Below are positions 55,024 to 63,543 of a stretch of 64,000 nt of DNA, piece after piece. Position 1 is the stretch's first letter. Every line of letters starts with the position of its first letter. The notes beneath the pieces are model-generated. The model ran no database searches, was not told the origin of the DNA, and saw nothing but the letters and a program-made list of their open reading frames with translations. Position numbers and translations under genes: made by a program. Source of the stretch: an uncultured Prevotellaceae bacterium (GTDB taxonomy: Bacteria > Bacteroidota > Bacteroidia > Bacteroidales > Bacteroidaceae); the NCBI GenBank assembly GCA_902786565.1, contig CADACW010000006.1, positions 21,147 to 85,146 on the forward strand. Direction: 5' to 3'.

Positions 55024-55680
55024 ATGAAGGTAATTGACTTTAGTGAGCAGAACTCGGTGATGAACCATTTTATGGCCGAGATTCGAGACAAGAACTACCA
55101 GAAGAACCGGCTGGCGTTTCGCAACAACATTGAGCGCATAGGCGAGCTGATGGCCTACGAGATGTCGAAGACCTTCACCTACAAGCCCAAGACCGTGACC
55201 ACACCGCTGGGCACCATCGACATACCGCTGGCCAAGGACGATGTGGTCGTGGCCACCGTGCTGCGTGCCGGCCTGCCGTTCCATCACGGCTTCCTCCGGG
55301 TGTTCGACCGTGCCGACAACGCTTTCGTCTCGGCCTATCGCATGTACACCAATCGCGAGCATACCGAGGTGGGCATCCACACCGAGTATATGGCATCGCC
55401 GTCGGTCAAGGGCCGGACACTCATCATCGTCGACCCCATGCTGGCCACCGGCGGCTCAATGGTGGCGGCCTACGAGGCCCTGCTCAAGACGGGGCGACCG
55501 CATCAGGTCCACATAGCCTGCGTCATAGGCACCCCCGAGGGCATAGACATGCTCCGCCAGAACGTGGCCGACGATGTCACCCTCTGGTGTGCTGCCATCG
55601 ACCCCGGCATGAACGAGCACAAGTACATCGTGCCCGGCTTTGGCGATTGTGGCGACCTCTGCTACGGTGAGAAACTCTAA
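55024..55680 (+). CDS. upp: Uracil phosphoribosyltransferase
   Basis: 218-aa cytoplasmic salvage enzyme: uracil + PRPP to UMP + pyrophosphate. The PRPP-binding loop is V-D-P-M-L-A-T-G-G-S near 140, the uracil-side segment R-A-G-L-P-F-H-H-G is near 80, and G-D-C-G-D-L-C-Y-G ends the protein. Length is typical. The FMN-binding protein gene follows 22 bp later on the same strand and may be co-transcribed. Confidence 0.95.
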   Translation: MKVIDFSEQNSVMNHFMAEIRDKNYQKNRLAFRNNIERIGELMAYEMSKTFTYKPKTVTTPLGTIDIPLAKDDVVVATVLRAGLPFHHGFLRVFDRADNAFVSAYRMYTNREHTEVGIHTEYMASPSVKGRTLIIVDPMLATGGSMVAAYEALLKTGRPHQVHIACVIGTPEGIDMLRQNVADDVTLWCAAIDPGMNEHKYIVPGFGDCGDLCYGEKL

Positions 55681-55702
55681 CAACGAAATCGATACAAGAA
55701 AA

Positions 55703-56098
55703 ATGAGAAAACTGATGATTGCAGGCTCTGCCTTGCTGCTGGCCGTCCTGCTGTTGAGCGCTGCAAAAAAGGACGACGGCGTGATGGTGAAGGAAAACGG
55801 CGCCTATGTGGTCAACACCACCGAACTGGGCAAGAAGGTCGACGGCTATGCCGGACCCACTCCCCTGAAGGTATATATACGCAAGGGGAAGGTGGAGAAG
55901 ATAGAATTTCTGCCCAACCAGGAGACACCCAAATACTGGAATGCCGTGAAGAAGCAGATGCAGACGGCATGGGACGGCATGAAGGTGGCCCAAGCCAAGA
56001 AAGCCGAGGTGGACGGGCGCACAGGTGCCACATTCAGCAGCAACGCCGTCAAGGAAAACGTCAAACTCGCCTTGGAGTACTACGAGAAGAACAAGTAG
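55703..56098 (+). CDS. Exported FMN-binding (RnfG/NqrC-type) domain protein
   Basis: 131-aa protein with an N-terminal signal/anchor (about 1-20) and an FMN-binding domain. The flavinylation motif D-G-R-T-G-A-T-F-S-S near 105-114 is where ApbE would attach FMN to Thr. Such single-domain proteins act as extracytoplasmic electron carriers. Start ATG 55703 was chosen for the signal peptide. It ends 2 bp before the convergent BASS transporter gene. Redox partners are not in the window. Confidence 0.85.
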   Translation: MRKLMIAGSALLLAVLLLSAAKKDDGVMVKENGAYVVNTTELGKKVDGYAGPTPLKVYIRKGKVEKIEFLPNQETPKYWNAVKKQMQTAWDGMKVAQAKKAEVDGRTGATFSSNAVKENVKLALEYYEKNK

Positions 56099-56100
56099 GT

Positions 56101-57057
56101 TCAGGAGTTCTTCCTCTTATGCCATATCTCAACACTGTTGACGATATTCTGCCACAGTATATAGCAGCCCGGACCTACGCTGGAGAGCGGGTTCAGGTAG
56201 GCCGTTGAGAGCCAAATGGCAAAGGCGGTGTTCTTCTGCCCTAAAGCCTGTCCGGCCTCTTGTGCGTGGCCGAAGAAATGGCCTATGAAGCGGCCCACCG
56301 CAAACTGCACCACACACAGCACCAGCCCCGCCAGGGCAATGGAAACGAGCAGCCACAGCGGAGCCTGCGCGTGGACGATGTTCTTGACCGTGGTCCCCGT
56401 GACAATCATCAGCGAGCAAGCCCACAGATAGTAGCTCAGGTCGCGCACCCCCACAATGCGGCGGTGCAGCCCCGGCGCGTGGTGCTTCACAACGTAGGCC
56501 AGCAGCATGGGCACCAGCAGCACCACCGTCACCTCGTAGAGTATCTTGCTGAAGGCAGAGAGAAACGTGACATCTGCCGAGGGCTCTATCAGCGGGAAGC
56601 ACACAGGCACCAGCAGGGCGGTGATGAAGTTTGAGAGGAACGTGTAGGTGGTCATCTGCTCCAGCGAACCGCCCAGCTTCTGGGTGACCACGGCGGCAGC
56701 GGTGGCACAGGGCGCAATGACGCACATCAGCACCGCCTCGAGCAGCACAAGCACAGACTGCGGCAACTGGCTCTGGCACAGTAGCGCGGGCGACAGCAGC
56801 AAGCCCACCGTCAGCAGCTGGAAGAGTGCCACCCACCAGTGCCACCCCACGGGCAGCAGGCGGCGGAAGTCAACCTTGCAGAACGTGACGAACAGAATCA
56901 GAAACATGAAGAGGGGCAGGATGGCGGAAAAAAAGGGAGCCATCGACCTGCCCGCAGCGTCCAGCGCCGGAACCAGCGCAAAGGGCAGATAAGCCGTCGC
57001 CCCAAAGCCCATGCTGGCAGGCAGCGTCCAGTCTTTCAGAAATCGCACTATTTCCAT
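56101..57057 (-). CDS. Bile acid:sodium symporter (BASS) family transporter
   Basis: 318-aa inner-membrane protein with eight to ten transmembrane helices. Family features are the C-A-T-A-A-A-V-V-T-Q-K-L-G-G-S segment (about 115-130) and G-Q-K-N-T-A-F-A-I-W-L-S near the C-terminus, the Na+-binding crossover regions. The bacterial members carry diverse organic anions; the substrate is not fixed by sequence. Start ATG 57057 (M-E-I-V-R-F) preferred over an ATG four codons upstream. Convergent with the FMN-binding gene. Confidence 0.88.
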   Translation of the reverse strand: MEIVRFLKDWTLPASMGFGATAYLPFALVPALDAAGRSMAPFFSAILPLFMFLILFVTFCKVDFRRLLPVGWHWWVALFQLLTVGLLLSPALLCQSQLPQSVLVLLEAVLMCVIAPCATAAAVVTQKLGGSLEQMTTYTFLSNFITALLVPVCFPLIEPSADVTFLSAFSKILYEVTVVLLVPMLLAYVVKHHAPGLHRRIVGVRDLSYYLWACSLMIVTGTTVKNIVHAQAPLWLLVSIALAGLVLCVVQFAVGRFIGHFFGHAQEAGQALGQKNTAFAIWLSTAYLNPLSSVGPGCYILWQNIVNSVEIWHKRKNS

Positions 57058-57066
57058 AACAGTCTG

Positions 57067-57074
57067 CAAAGGTA
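57067..57074 (-). promoter_or_regulatory. -7 box of the BASS transporter gene
   Basis: Minus-strand TACCTTTG ends 9 bp before the start codon at 57057, so the leader would be only a few bases. No clear -33. Confidence 0.4.
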
Positions 57075-57161
57075 CAAAGCGGAAGCAGAACAGAAGCAGA
57101 ACAGACTGTTAATTTTTCACAAAAAGCAGAAGCAGACAGGGCATAATTCCACAAAATAGTG

Positions 57162-57169
57162 TATTTTTG
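57162..57169 (+). promoter_or_regulatory. -7 box of the DUF4332 gene
   Basis: TATTTTTG lies 41 bp before the ATG at 57211. No clear -33. Confidence 0.4.
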
Positions 57170-57210
57170 CGAAAGTAATTTGTTTCACTAACCTAATATT
57201 ACTTTTAACT

Positions 57211-57618
57211 ATGGACTACAAGATTATCGACATCGAAGGCGTAGGCGACGTCTATGCAGAGAAACTGATTGCCGCCGGCATCAACAAAGTGAGCGAGCTG
57301 CTTGAGAAATGTGCAGCACCCAAGGGGCGCAAAGAGCTGGCCGAGGCCACAGGCATCAGCGAAAAGCTGATACTGCGCTGGACCAACCACGCCGACCTGT
57401 TCCGCATCAACGGCGTAGGACCCCAGTTTGCCGAACTGCTGGAGAAAGCCGGCGTAGACACCGTGAAGGAGTTCCGCCACCGCGTGGCCGAAAACCTGCA
57501 GCCGAAGCTGGAGGAGTGCAACGCACAGTTCAACATCTGCGGTCGCGTGCCCGCCGTCACCGAGGTGCAGAAGATGATTGACCAGGCCAAGGAGCTGGAG
57601 CCCAAGGTCACCTATTGA
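57211..57618 (+). CDS. DUF4332 (helix-hairpin-helix) protein
   Basis: 135-aa cytoplasmic protein made of two helix-hairpin-helix-like units, each with a G-V-G loop (I-E-G-V-G-D-V-Y-A-E-K-L; I-N-G-V-G-P-Q-F-A-E-L-L). This is the DUF4332 layout, related to DNA-binding HhH folds in polymerases and RecR. A DNA- or RNA-binding role is likely by fold but unproven. It stands alone, followed by a strong terminator. Confidence 0.88.
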   Translation: MDYKIIDIEGVGDVYAEKLIAAGINKVSELLEKCAAPKGRKELAEATGISEKLILRWTNHADLFRINGVGPQFAELLEKAGVDTVKEFRHRVAENLQPKLEECNAQFNICGRVPAVTEVQKMIDQAKELEPKVTY

Positions 57619-57650
57619 CCCTCAGCCCTCGGCGCCGCCCAGTCAAAGAG

Positions 57651-57694
57651 AAGCCCCGTCCCCACGCAAGAGAGAGAGTGGGGGCGGGGCTTTG
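57651..57694. terminator. Strong bidirectional terminator
   Basis: AAGCCCCGTCCCCAC (57651-57665) pairs with GTGGGGGCGGGGCTT (57679-57693) around a 13-nt loop, a GC-rich stem flanked by A and T runs. It lies between the convergent DUF4332 and rhaM genes. Confidence 0.8.
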
Positions 57695-57716
57695 TTTGCA
57701 ATTTTCGCTCAGGTGC

Positions 57717-58037
57717 CTAATCCAGATGGAACACCTCTGGCAGCGGGATGGTGACGGGCGAATTGTCGGCATTCACCTCCATGATGTCGGCCATCATGTC
57801 CCACCAGCGCTGTGTGATGGGGTCCACATTCTCCGTGTCCTGCGAGTTGCCCTCCTTCGTACATTCCTGGTAGGCAAACAGGATGTTCGTGTCGCGGTCC
57901 CAGTAGATGCTGTAGTTCTGCACCCCCTGTTCCTTGATCATCTTCACCAGTTCCGGCCAGATGGCGGCGTGACGTTTCTGATACTCCTCCTCAAAGCCCG
58001 GCTTGAGGAACATCTTAAAAGCAAATCTCCGTGTCAT
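57717..58037 (-). CDS. rhaM: L-rhamnose mutarotase
   Basis: 106-aa enzyme of the RhaM/DUF718 family that interconverts alpha and beta anomers of L-rhamnose. Typical blocks are F-K-M-F-L-K-P-G-F-E-E-E-Y-Q-K-R-H near the start, W-P-E-L-V-K, N-Y-S-I-Y-W-D and the C-terminal W-W-D-M-M-A-D-I-M. Rhamnose catabolic genes are not adjacent in this window, so the pathway context is not visible. Promoter box at 58079. Confidence 0.9.
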   Translation of the reverse strand: MTRRFAFKMFLKPGFEEEYQKRHAAIWPELVKMIKEQGVQNYSIYWDRDTNILFAYQECTKEGNSQDTENVDPITQRWWDMMADIMEVNADNSPVTIPLPEVFHLD

Positions 58038-58078
58038 AAAATCAATCTCCTATAGTTTATAGTTAGCGAATATGTCGG

Positions 58079-58086
58079 CAAAGTTA
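58079..58086 (-). promoter_or_regulatory. -7 box of rhaM
   Basis: Minus-strand TAACTTTG, 41 bp upstream of the start. The same 15-bp sequence recurs at 58153-58167. Confidence 0.4.
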
Positions 58087-58167
58087 CGAAAAAACGAGAG
58101 AAGAGCCAAATTTATTTGAGTTTTTCTGAGTGCAAGTAACTTCGGCGAAGCCAAAGTTACGAAAAAA
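58080..58167. repeat. Short direct repeat and hairpin at the boundary of the AT-rich region
   Basis: AAAGTTACGAAAAAA occurs at 58080-58094 and again at 58153-58167. GTAACTT (58136-58142) and AAGTTAC (58154-58160) form an inverted repeat around a CGGCGAAGCC loop. The rest of 58168-58370 holds no gene or motif that I can recognise; it is AT-rich and may be decayed DNA. Confidence 0.6.
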
Positions 58168-58370
58168 GCTTGACTTTAAGAAGCAATTATGGAGAATTAA
58201 CGCAACAAAGTGCATTGGCAAAGGCATTTCGAGGAAAAACGAAGCAATACGCTCGGAAGGCTTCACGCAAATCTGGGAAGATTGCGGCAAGAGTTAGCAA
58301 ATAATCTTGAAACGATGTATAAGTACTTACACATTTTCATTAAATTGCCCTAAAAATTAGCATTTTTTGT

Positions 58371-61266
58371 ATGTTACTGACCAAATACTCAATGGTGGAA
58401 AGGCAGAGGATATGAGAGGGGTGAGTCGCAACCCTTCTGGATTGACTTGCTTACAAATGTCTTTGGCATTGAAACACCATCGGATGGCTTTATCACTTTT
58501 GAAGACCATCGAATGGTCGATGCTTCTAACTTCATAGACGGTCGCATACCATCCACCCGTGTGCTGATAGAGCAGAAATCTTTGGGTAAAGACTTGCGAA
58601 AAGGCATCCTTCAAAGTGATGGCTCCATGCTCAATCCATTCCAGCAAGCACGTCGTTACGTTGTCAGTCTGCCCGTTTCAGAACATCCGCGTTGGATAGT
58701 GACCTGTAATTTCTCAGAGTTCCTTGTCTATGATATGGAGCAGCCCAATGGTGAGCCAGAACAAATATTGCTTGAGAACTTAGGAAAAGAGTATTACCGC
58801 CTGCTGTTCCTTGTAGATGCGAAGAACGAGCACGTATCTAAAGAAGAACAAGTTTCTAAGGATGCAGGTATTATCGTCGGCAAGATTTACGAGGCTTTGC
58901 TGAAACAATATGATGACAACTCGCCAGAAGCCTTGCGCTGGCTGAATATCCTTTGTGTCCGTATCGTGTTCTGTCTGTATGCCGAGGATGCAGAGATTTT
59001 CACGCACGACCAGTTCCACGACTACCTTGTGCGCTATGATGCAGAGGATTTGCGTAATGCACTGATTCGCCTGTTTGAAGTGCTAAATACACCACCAGAG
59101 AAGCGCAGTAAGTATCTGAAAGACGATTTGAAAGCCTTTCCCTACACCAATGGCGGATTGTTTGAAGAGCAGATAGAGATTCCGCAATTCACTGAGGAAC
59201 TGAAACAGACCTTGCTACAGAATGCAAGTCTTGATTTCGACTGGAGCGAGATTTCGCCGACTATCTTTGGTGCCGTCTTTGAGAGTACGCTGAATCCTGA
59301 GACCCGTCGCAGCGGAGGTATGCACTATACCAGCATTGCCAACATCCATAAAGTCATTGACCCGCTATTCTTGAATGGCCTGCGCCGTGAACTTGACGAA
59401 ATCTTGGAAGAAAAGGTTGAACGGCAACGACAGAAGAAACTTGATGCCTATCAAGACCGTTTGGCCTCACTTACTTTCCTTGATCCTGCTTGCGGCTCTG
59501 GCAATTTCCTCACTGAGACTTATCTTTCACTCCGTCGTTTGGAGAACGAGGTTATTCGTGAACGCTATCATGGCCAGTCATTCCTCGGCTTTGAAGAAGT
59601 GAATCCTGTAAAGGTCGGCATTCATCAGTTCTACGGCATAGAGATTAACGACTTTGCCGTTACCGTCGCCACGACAGCCCTTTGGATTTCAGAGGCACAG
59701 ATGCTTCGTGAGACAGAGAAGATTATCCGTCGTGATATTGACTTTTTGCCGTTAAAGAGTTACCATAATATTCGTGAAGGAAATGCTCTTCGGATGGATT
59801 GGGATATAATTGAGATAAAATCAGATATACCGACTATATATGCAAAGAATGTTCATCTGATAGTTGAACCTGAACCACTTGTGGCCAGTGAGCCTATTGT
59901 GGAATATGAAGAACTAAATGTTGTTGCCAACCATTTTGATGGTAATGCAAAATCCGACACAAAAAGATACCAAGTCCACTATGACTACATCATAGGCAAT
60001 CCACCTTTCATTGGCGCAAGACAAATGGAAGAAGAACAAAAGCAAGATGTGATTCGTATATTTGGTGCCAAGTGGAAGAATGTTGGAAATCTCGATTATG
60101 TATGCTGTTGGTATAAACGTGCATGGCAGTTGATGAAGCATAGTGATACGAAATCTGCTTTCGTTTCAACAAACAGTATTTGTCAAGGTGAGCAAGTGGC
60201 AAACCTTTGGCAGCCATTGATGGAAGATGGTCTGCACATAGATTTTGCCCATCGTACTTTCCGCTGGGAAAGCGAATCTTCTCAAAAGGCCCAAGTGCAT
60301 TGTGTCATTGTGGGTTTCAGCACAGATGACTATAAAGAAAAGGAATGCCTGTTGTTTGACAATGACAAAATGACCAAAGTAAGTCACATTAATGCTTACT
60401 TAACTGACGCACCAGATATTTTTATATGGAGTAGGCCTAAACCTATTTGTGACGTGCCTTTGATTGGAATAGGTAATAAACCTATTGATGGCGGCAATTA
60501 TCTCTTTGACAAAGAGGAAATGGAAGATTTTATCAGCAAAGAGCCTGCCTCCGCTGCATACTTTCACCCTTACTATGGCGCATTTGAGTTTATTAATCAA
60601 AAGCCTCGCTATTGCTTATGGCTGGGTGATTGTTCCCCTGCAGAACTACGTCGGATGCCACAATGTATGAAACGTGTAGAAGCAGTTCGCGAGGCTCGTC
60701 TGGCAAGCAAAAGTGTAGGTACACAGAAAATCGCAGATAGACCAACTCGTTTTCATGTTGAGAATTTCCCTAAGGAAGATTATATTGTTATTCCTGAGGT
60801 CTCTACACAACGTCGTCGCTATATTCCAATGGGTATCATGACTCCGAATGACATTTGTAGCAATAAACTACGTATTATGCCAAATGTTTCGCGCTACCAT
60901 TTTGGCGTACTTCAGTCTAATGTTCATATGGCATGGATGCGCCAAGTTTGTGGGCGAATGAAGAGTGACTACAGTTATAGCATAGATGTGGTATATAACA
61001 ACTTCCCATGGCCATCACCAACAGAAGAACAAAAGGCCAAGATAGAACAGACTGCACAGGCGATTCTTGATGCCCGCGCCCTTTATCCTGACTCTTCACT
61101 TGCAGACCTTTATGACGAGGTAACAATGCCTGTTGAATTACGGAAAGCCCATCAAGACAACGACCGCGTTGTAATGCAGGCCTACGGTTTCCCTGTGAAG
61201 TCCACCTTTACAGAAAGTCAGTGTGTGGCAGAGTTGTTTAAGTTGTATAAGGAAAAGACAAAGTAA
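58371..61266 (+). CDS. MmeI-like type IIG restriction-methyltransferase, start apparently frameshifted
   Basis: About 960-residue single-chain enzyme that should both methylate adenine and cut at a distance. Counting from 58381: PD-ExK nuclease residues Asp53 and E-Q-K (Glu64, Lys66), helical spacer (about 150-330), SAM motif D-P-A-C-G-S-G-N-F (about 368), catalytic N-P-P-F (about 541), target-recognition region (about 640-840), C-terminal helices. The conserved N-terminal block W-W-K-G-R-G-Y-E-R-G-E-S is present from 58393 but has no in-frame ATG; the ATG at 58371 is one base out. The only in-frame start, TTG 58447, would drop that block. AT-rich, followed after 7 bp by an ApeA-like gene. 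Confidence 0.85.
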
Positions 61267-61273
61267 TGAAATA

Positions 61274-62626
61274 ATGGAATATAAAGGATATTGGTTTTTG
61301 CCGTCGAATCCCCAAAAGAAGGTTGCAGGGATACTTACTTATATTAAAGGCCGTGATGCTTTTTTGGAGTTAATAGGATGTTTTGAAGAATCATCAGATG
61401 AGACTTTAGAGAAATGCGGTAAAATATATGAAATAATATATGGAATAACTTCGGATGCAAAAGAAATAACTTTATTTCAGTCAATGCAGACAAATTATGA
61501 GAATGCATCAAATTCGGCATTCCCAATAATTCGATATGATACGCGATTGTTTATCATCGGCAAACATTGCTCTGGGTTAGAAGAGAAGTGTCAGTATAGA
61601 GCAACTATACTAATTCCTGCATTGTCAAATTGGTGCTATCCTAATGCAATTGAAGAACATAATGATGTTTTGAATGGTATTCCAATACGAAAAAGCATTT
61701 CCTATCATGTTCAGTTAAATGACGAATTCAATACAATTGCTAAAGTATCAATCAATCCTCATACTTCTATTATTTTAAAAAGGAATGTTATTTATGAATC
61801 AGATATTCAACCAACACTGGCATTAAGGCAATATACATATCTTGAAATAGAAAAGACAGAAGCATCATCAATTGAAGAATTATTATCTGACATCATACTA
61901 TTTGAGCAGTTCTTGTCTTTATCAACTCTAGGAGTCGTTTATAATTCGGAGATAACGCTGTACGACAATAAAGTTTATGAGCAACTATTTGGCCACACTA
62001 TTTATACGCCTATTGAATTAATCTTTTTGACGGCAGACAGGAAGAGTCATGCTCTTATGGATATTCAGTCATATGATTTTCTTTTCACATACCAAACAGT
62101 TAAAGAACAATATTCAGAGATAATTAAAAAATGGTATAATGAGAACAAAGATATAGAACAGCTTAGGTTACATCTGATAAAGAGTCTAGAAAGACAAGAT
62201 ACATATAGTAGTGTGGATTTTCTAATTGTGATCCAAGCCGTTGAAGGATTTTATAGAAGATTTAGAAATAATAAATGGAGAAAGGAGCATAATCTACCAG
62301 GTAAGTCGAGTTCTGATTTGTATCCCATTCTTCATGAATTAATAACGGAGTTCTCGGATATTGTTTTATTGTCAAAGATTAAGTTTGATATAGACATTAT
62401 TGTTGATACACGAATATATTACTCACATCTTATGCCTAAAACAAGTAAGCCAAAAGCAGTTGATGGAGTAGAACTATATAAAATAACATGCAAATTAAGA
62501 GTTCTTCTTATTTGTTGTATATTGTCCCTTTCTGGTTTCGAGCATTCTCAAATTAATGATATACTCAATAATAGCAATTCTGAAACTATAAAGAATAGCA
62601 TTCTATTTGAAACTGAAAAAGAATAA
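61274..62626 (+). CDS. ApeA-like HEPN anti-phage protein
   Basis: 450-aa cytoplasmic protein. The N-terminus (G-Y-W-F-L-P-S-N-P-Q-K-K-V-A-G-I-L-T-Y; L-E-L-I-G) matches the ApeA N-terminal domain 1 pattern. The C-terminal third is a HEPN-type helical domain with Arg380-x4-His385 (T-R-I-Y-Y-S-H), the catalytic R-x4-6-H of HEPN ribonucleases. ApeA-type HEPN proteins protect against phages, probably by RNA cleavage leading to abortive infection. Extremely AT-rich relative to the core genome. It starts 7 bp after the MmeI-like gene and 2 bp precede the GIY-YIG gene, so the three look like one transcript. Confidence 0.82.
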   Translation: MEYKGYWFLPSNPQKKVAGILTYIKGRDAFLELIGCFEESSDETLEKCGKIYEIIYGITSDAKEITLFQSMQTNYENASNSAFPIIRYDTRLFIIGKHCSGLEEKCQYRATILIPALSNWCYPNAIEEHNDVLNGIPIRKSISYHVQLNDEFNTIAKVSINPHTSIILKRNVIYESDIQPTLALRQYTYLEIEKTEASSIEELLSDIILFEQFLSLSTLGVVYNSEITLYDNKVYEQLFGHTIYTPIELIFLTADRKSHALMDIQSYDFLFTYQTVKEQYSEIIKKWYNENKDIEQLRLHLIKSLERQDTYSSVDFLIVIQAVEGFYRRFRNNKWRKEHNLPGKSSSDLYPILHELITEFSDIVLLSKIKFDIDIIVDTRIYYSHLMPKTSKPKAVDGVELYKITCKLRVLLICCILSLSGFEHSQINDILNNSNSETIKNSILFETEKE

Positions 62627-62628
62627 TT

Positions 62629-63258
62629 ATGGAATACGGAATAGTTTATCTTTTGACCAATCCTGTAATGCCTGGCCTTGTAAAGATTGGCATGACGACG
62701 CAGGAAGATATAGACAAAAGGATGAAGGAACTCTATACAACGGGCGTTCCTGTTCCCTTTGAGTGCCAGTTTGCTTGCAAGGTGAAGAAAGGTGACTGCG
62801 CCAAGATTGAGAAAGCCCTGCACACGGCCTTTGCTCCTCAGCGCATTAATGCTAACCGTGAGTTCTTCCGCATACAGGTGGAACAGGCTAAGGCCATCCT
62901 TGAACTATTCCACCATACCGACGTAACGGAAGAAGTGAGCGACGAAATAGAAAGTGACCTGACTGATGATGATAAGGCTGCATCAGCAAAGGCACAGATT
63001 CACCGTCCACCGCTCAACTTCTACGAAATGGGAATGCAAAAGGGTGATGTCTTGCAATGGAAAGACGACCCAACGATAACCGTTACGATTGTATCGGAAC
63101 GGAGAATAAGCTACGAGGGCGAGGAAACTTCTATCAGTTCACTCTCTGCCAAGTTGAAAGGCTACAAGGTCAAGCACATTGCCCCCGGTGCCCACTGGCT
63201 CTATAAAGAGAAACTACTAAGCGACATTTACGACGAGACTTATCCGTTTGAAGAATAA
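62629..63258 (+). CDS. GIY-YIG-family nuclease-like protein (T5orf172/MUG113 type)
   Basis: 209-aa protein. Residues 1-95 are a GIY-YIG-type domain: G-I-V-Y-L-L-T-N and L-V-K-I-G-M-T correspond to the GIY and YIG strands, R-M-K-E-L holds the catalytic Arg, and I-E-K-A-L-H the metal Glu. Residues about 125-205 form a second small beta-rich domain (F-Y-E-M-G-M-Q-K-G-D-V-L; S-L-S-A-K-L; H-W-L-Y-K-E-K-L-L), a module often seen in restriction-associated proteins. Base composition is closer to the core than the ApeA gene. Tight linkage suggests a defence role; not proven. Confidence 0.82.
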   Translation: MEYGIVYLLTNPVMPGLVKIGMTTQEDIDKRMKELYTTGVPVPFECQFACKVKKGDCAKIEKALHTAFAPQRINANREFFRIQVEQAKAILELFHHTDVTEEVSDEIESDLTDDDKAASAKAQIHRPPLNFYEMGMQKGDVLQWKDDPTITVTIVSERRISYEGEETSISSLSAKLKGYKVKHIAPGAHWLYKEKLLSDIYDETYPFEE

Positions 63259-63543
63259 CTATGGAAATAAAAGGGGGATGGTCCCTGACGGAAACCAATT
63301 AAGCGGATTTAAGAGGAAATAAGGTGATTTAAGGGAACACCCTACGAACCCTCTGCTCATCCACCCGAGGTGAAGAATAAGGTTAGTTAAGTGGAATTAA
63401 TTGTAAGACAGTGTTTTACACGATTTGATTTAAGGTCTGTTTCGGTCTGTTTTGACCTAATTTAATCGGTGATGAAAAGAAAGACGGACGGCGATATGTC
63501 GTTTGTGACTATCAGAGACCGCGATAATAGGAGTGGAGTAATT
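63259..63543. other. Non-coding interval between GIY-YIG and KilA-N genes
   Basis: 285 bp without a supported gene. GATTTAAG occurs three times (near 63306, 63331 and 63428) and CGGTCTGTTT/GGTCTGTTT twice near 63430-63455. No promoter, terminator or RNA is recognisable with confidence. Confidence 0.5.

Noticed and set aside
58084-58290. Small minus-strand frame upstream of the MmeI-like gene
   Set aside because: Low-complexity translation over the repeated AAAGTTACG elements; no start context or homology.
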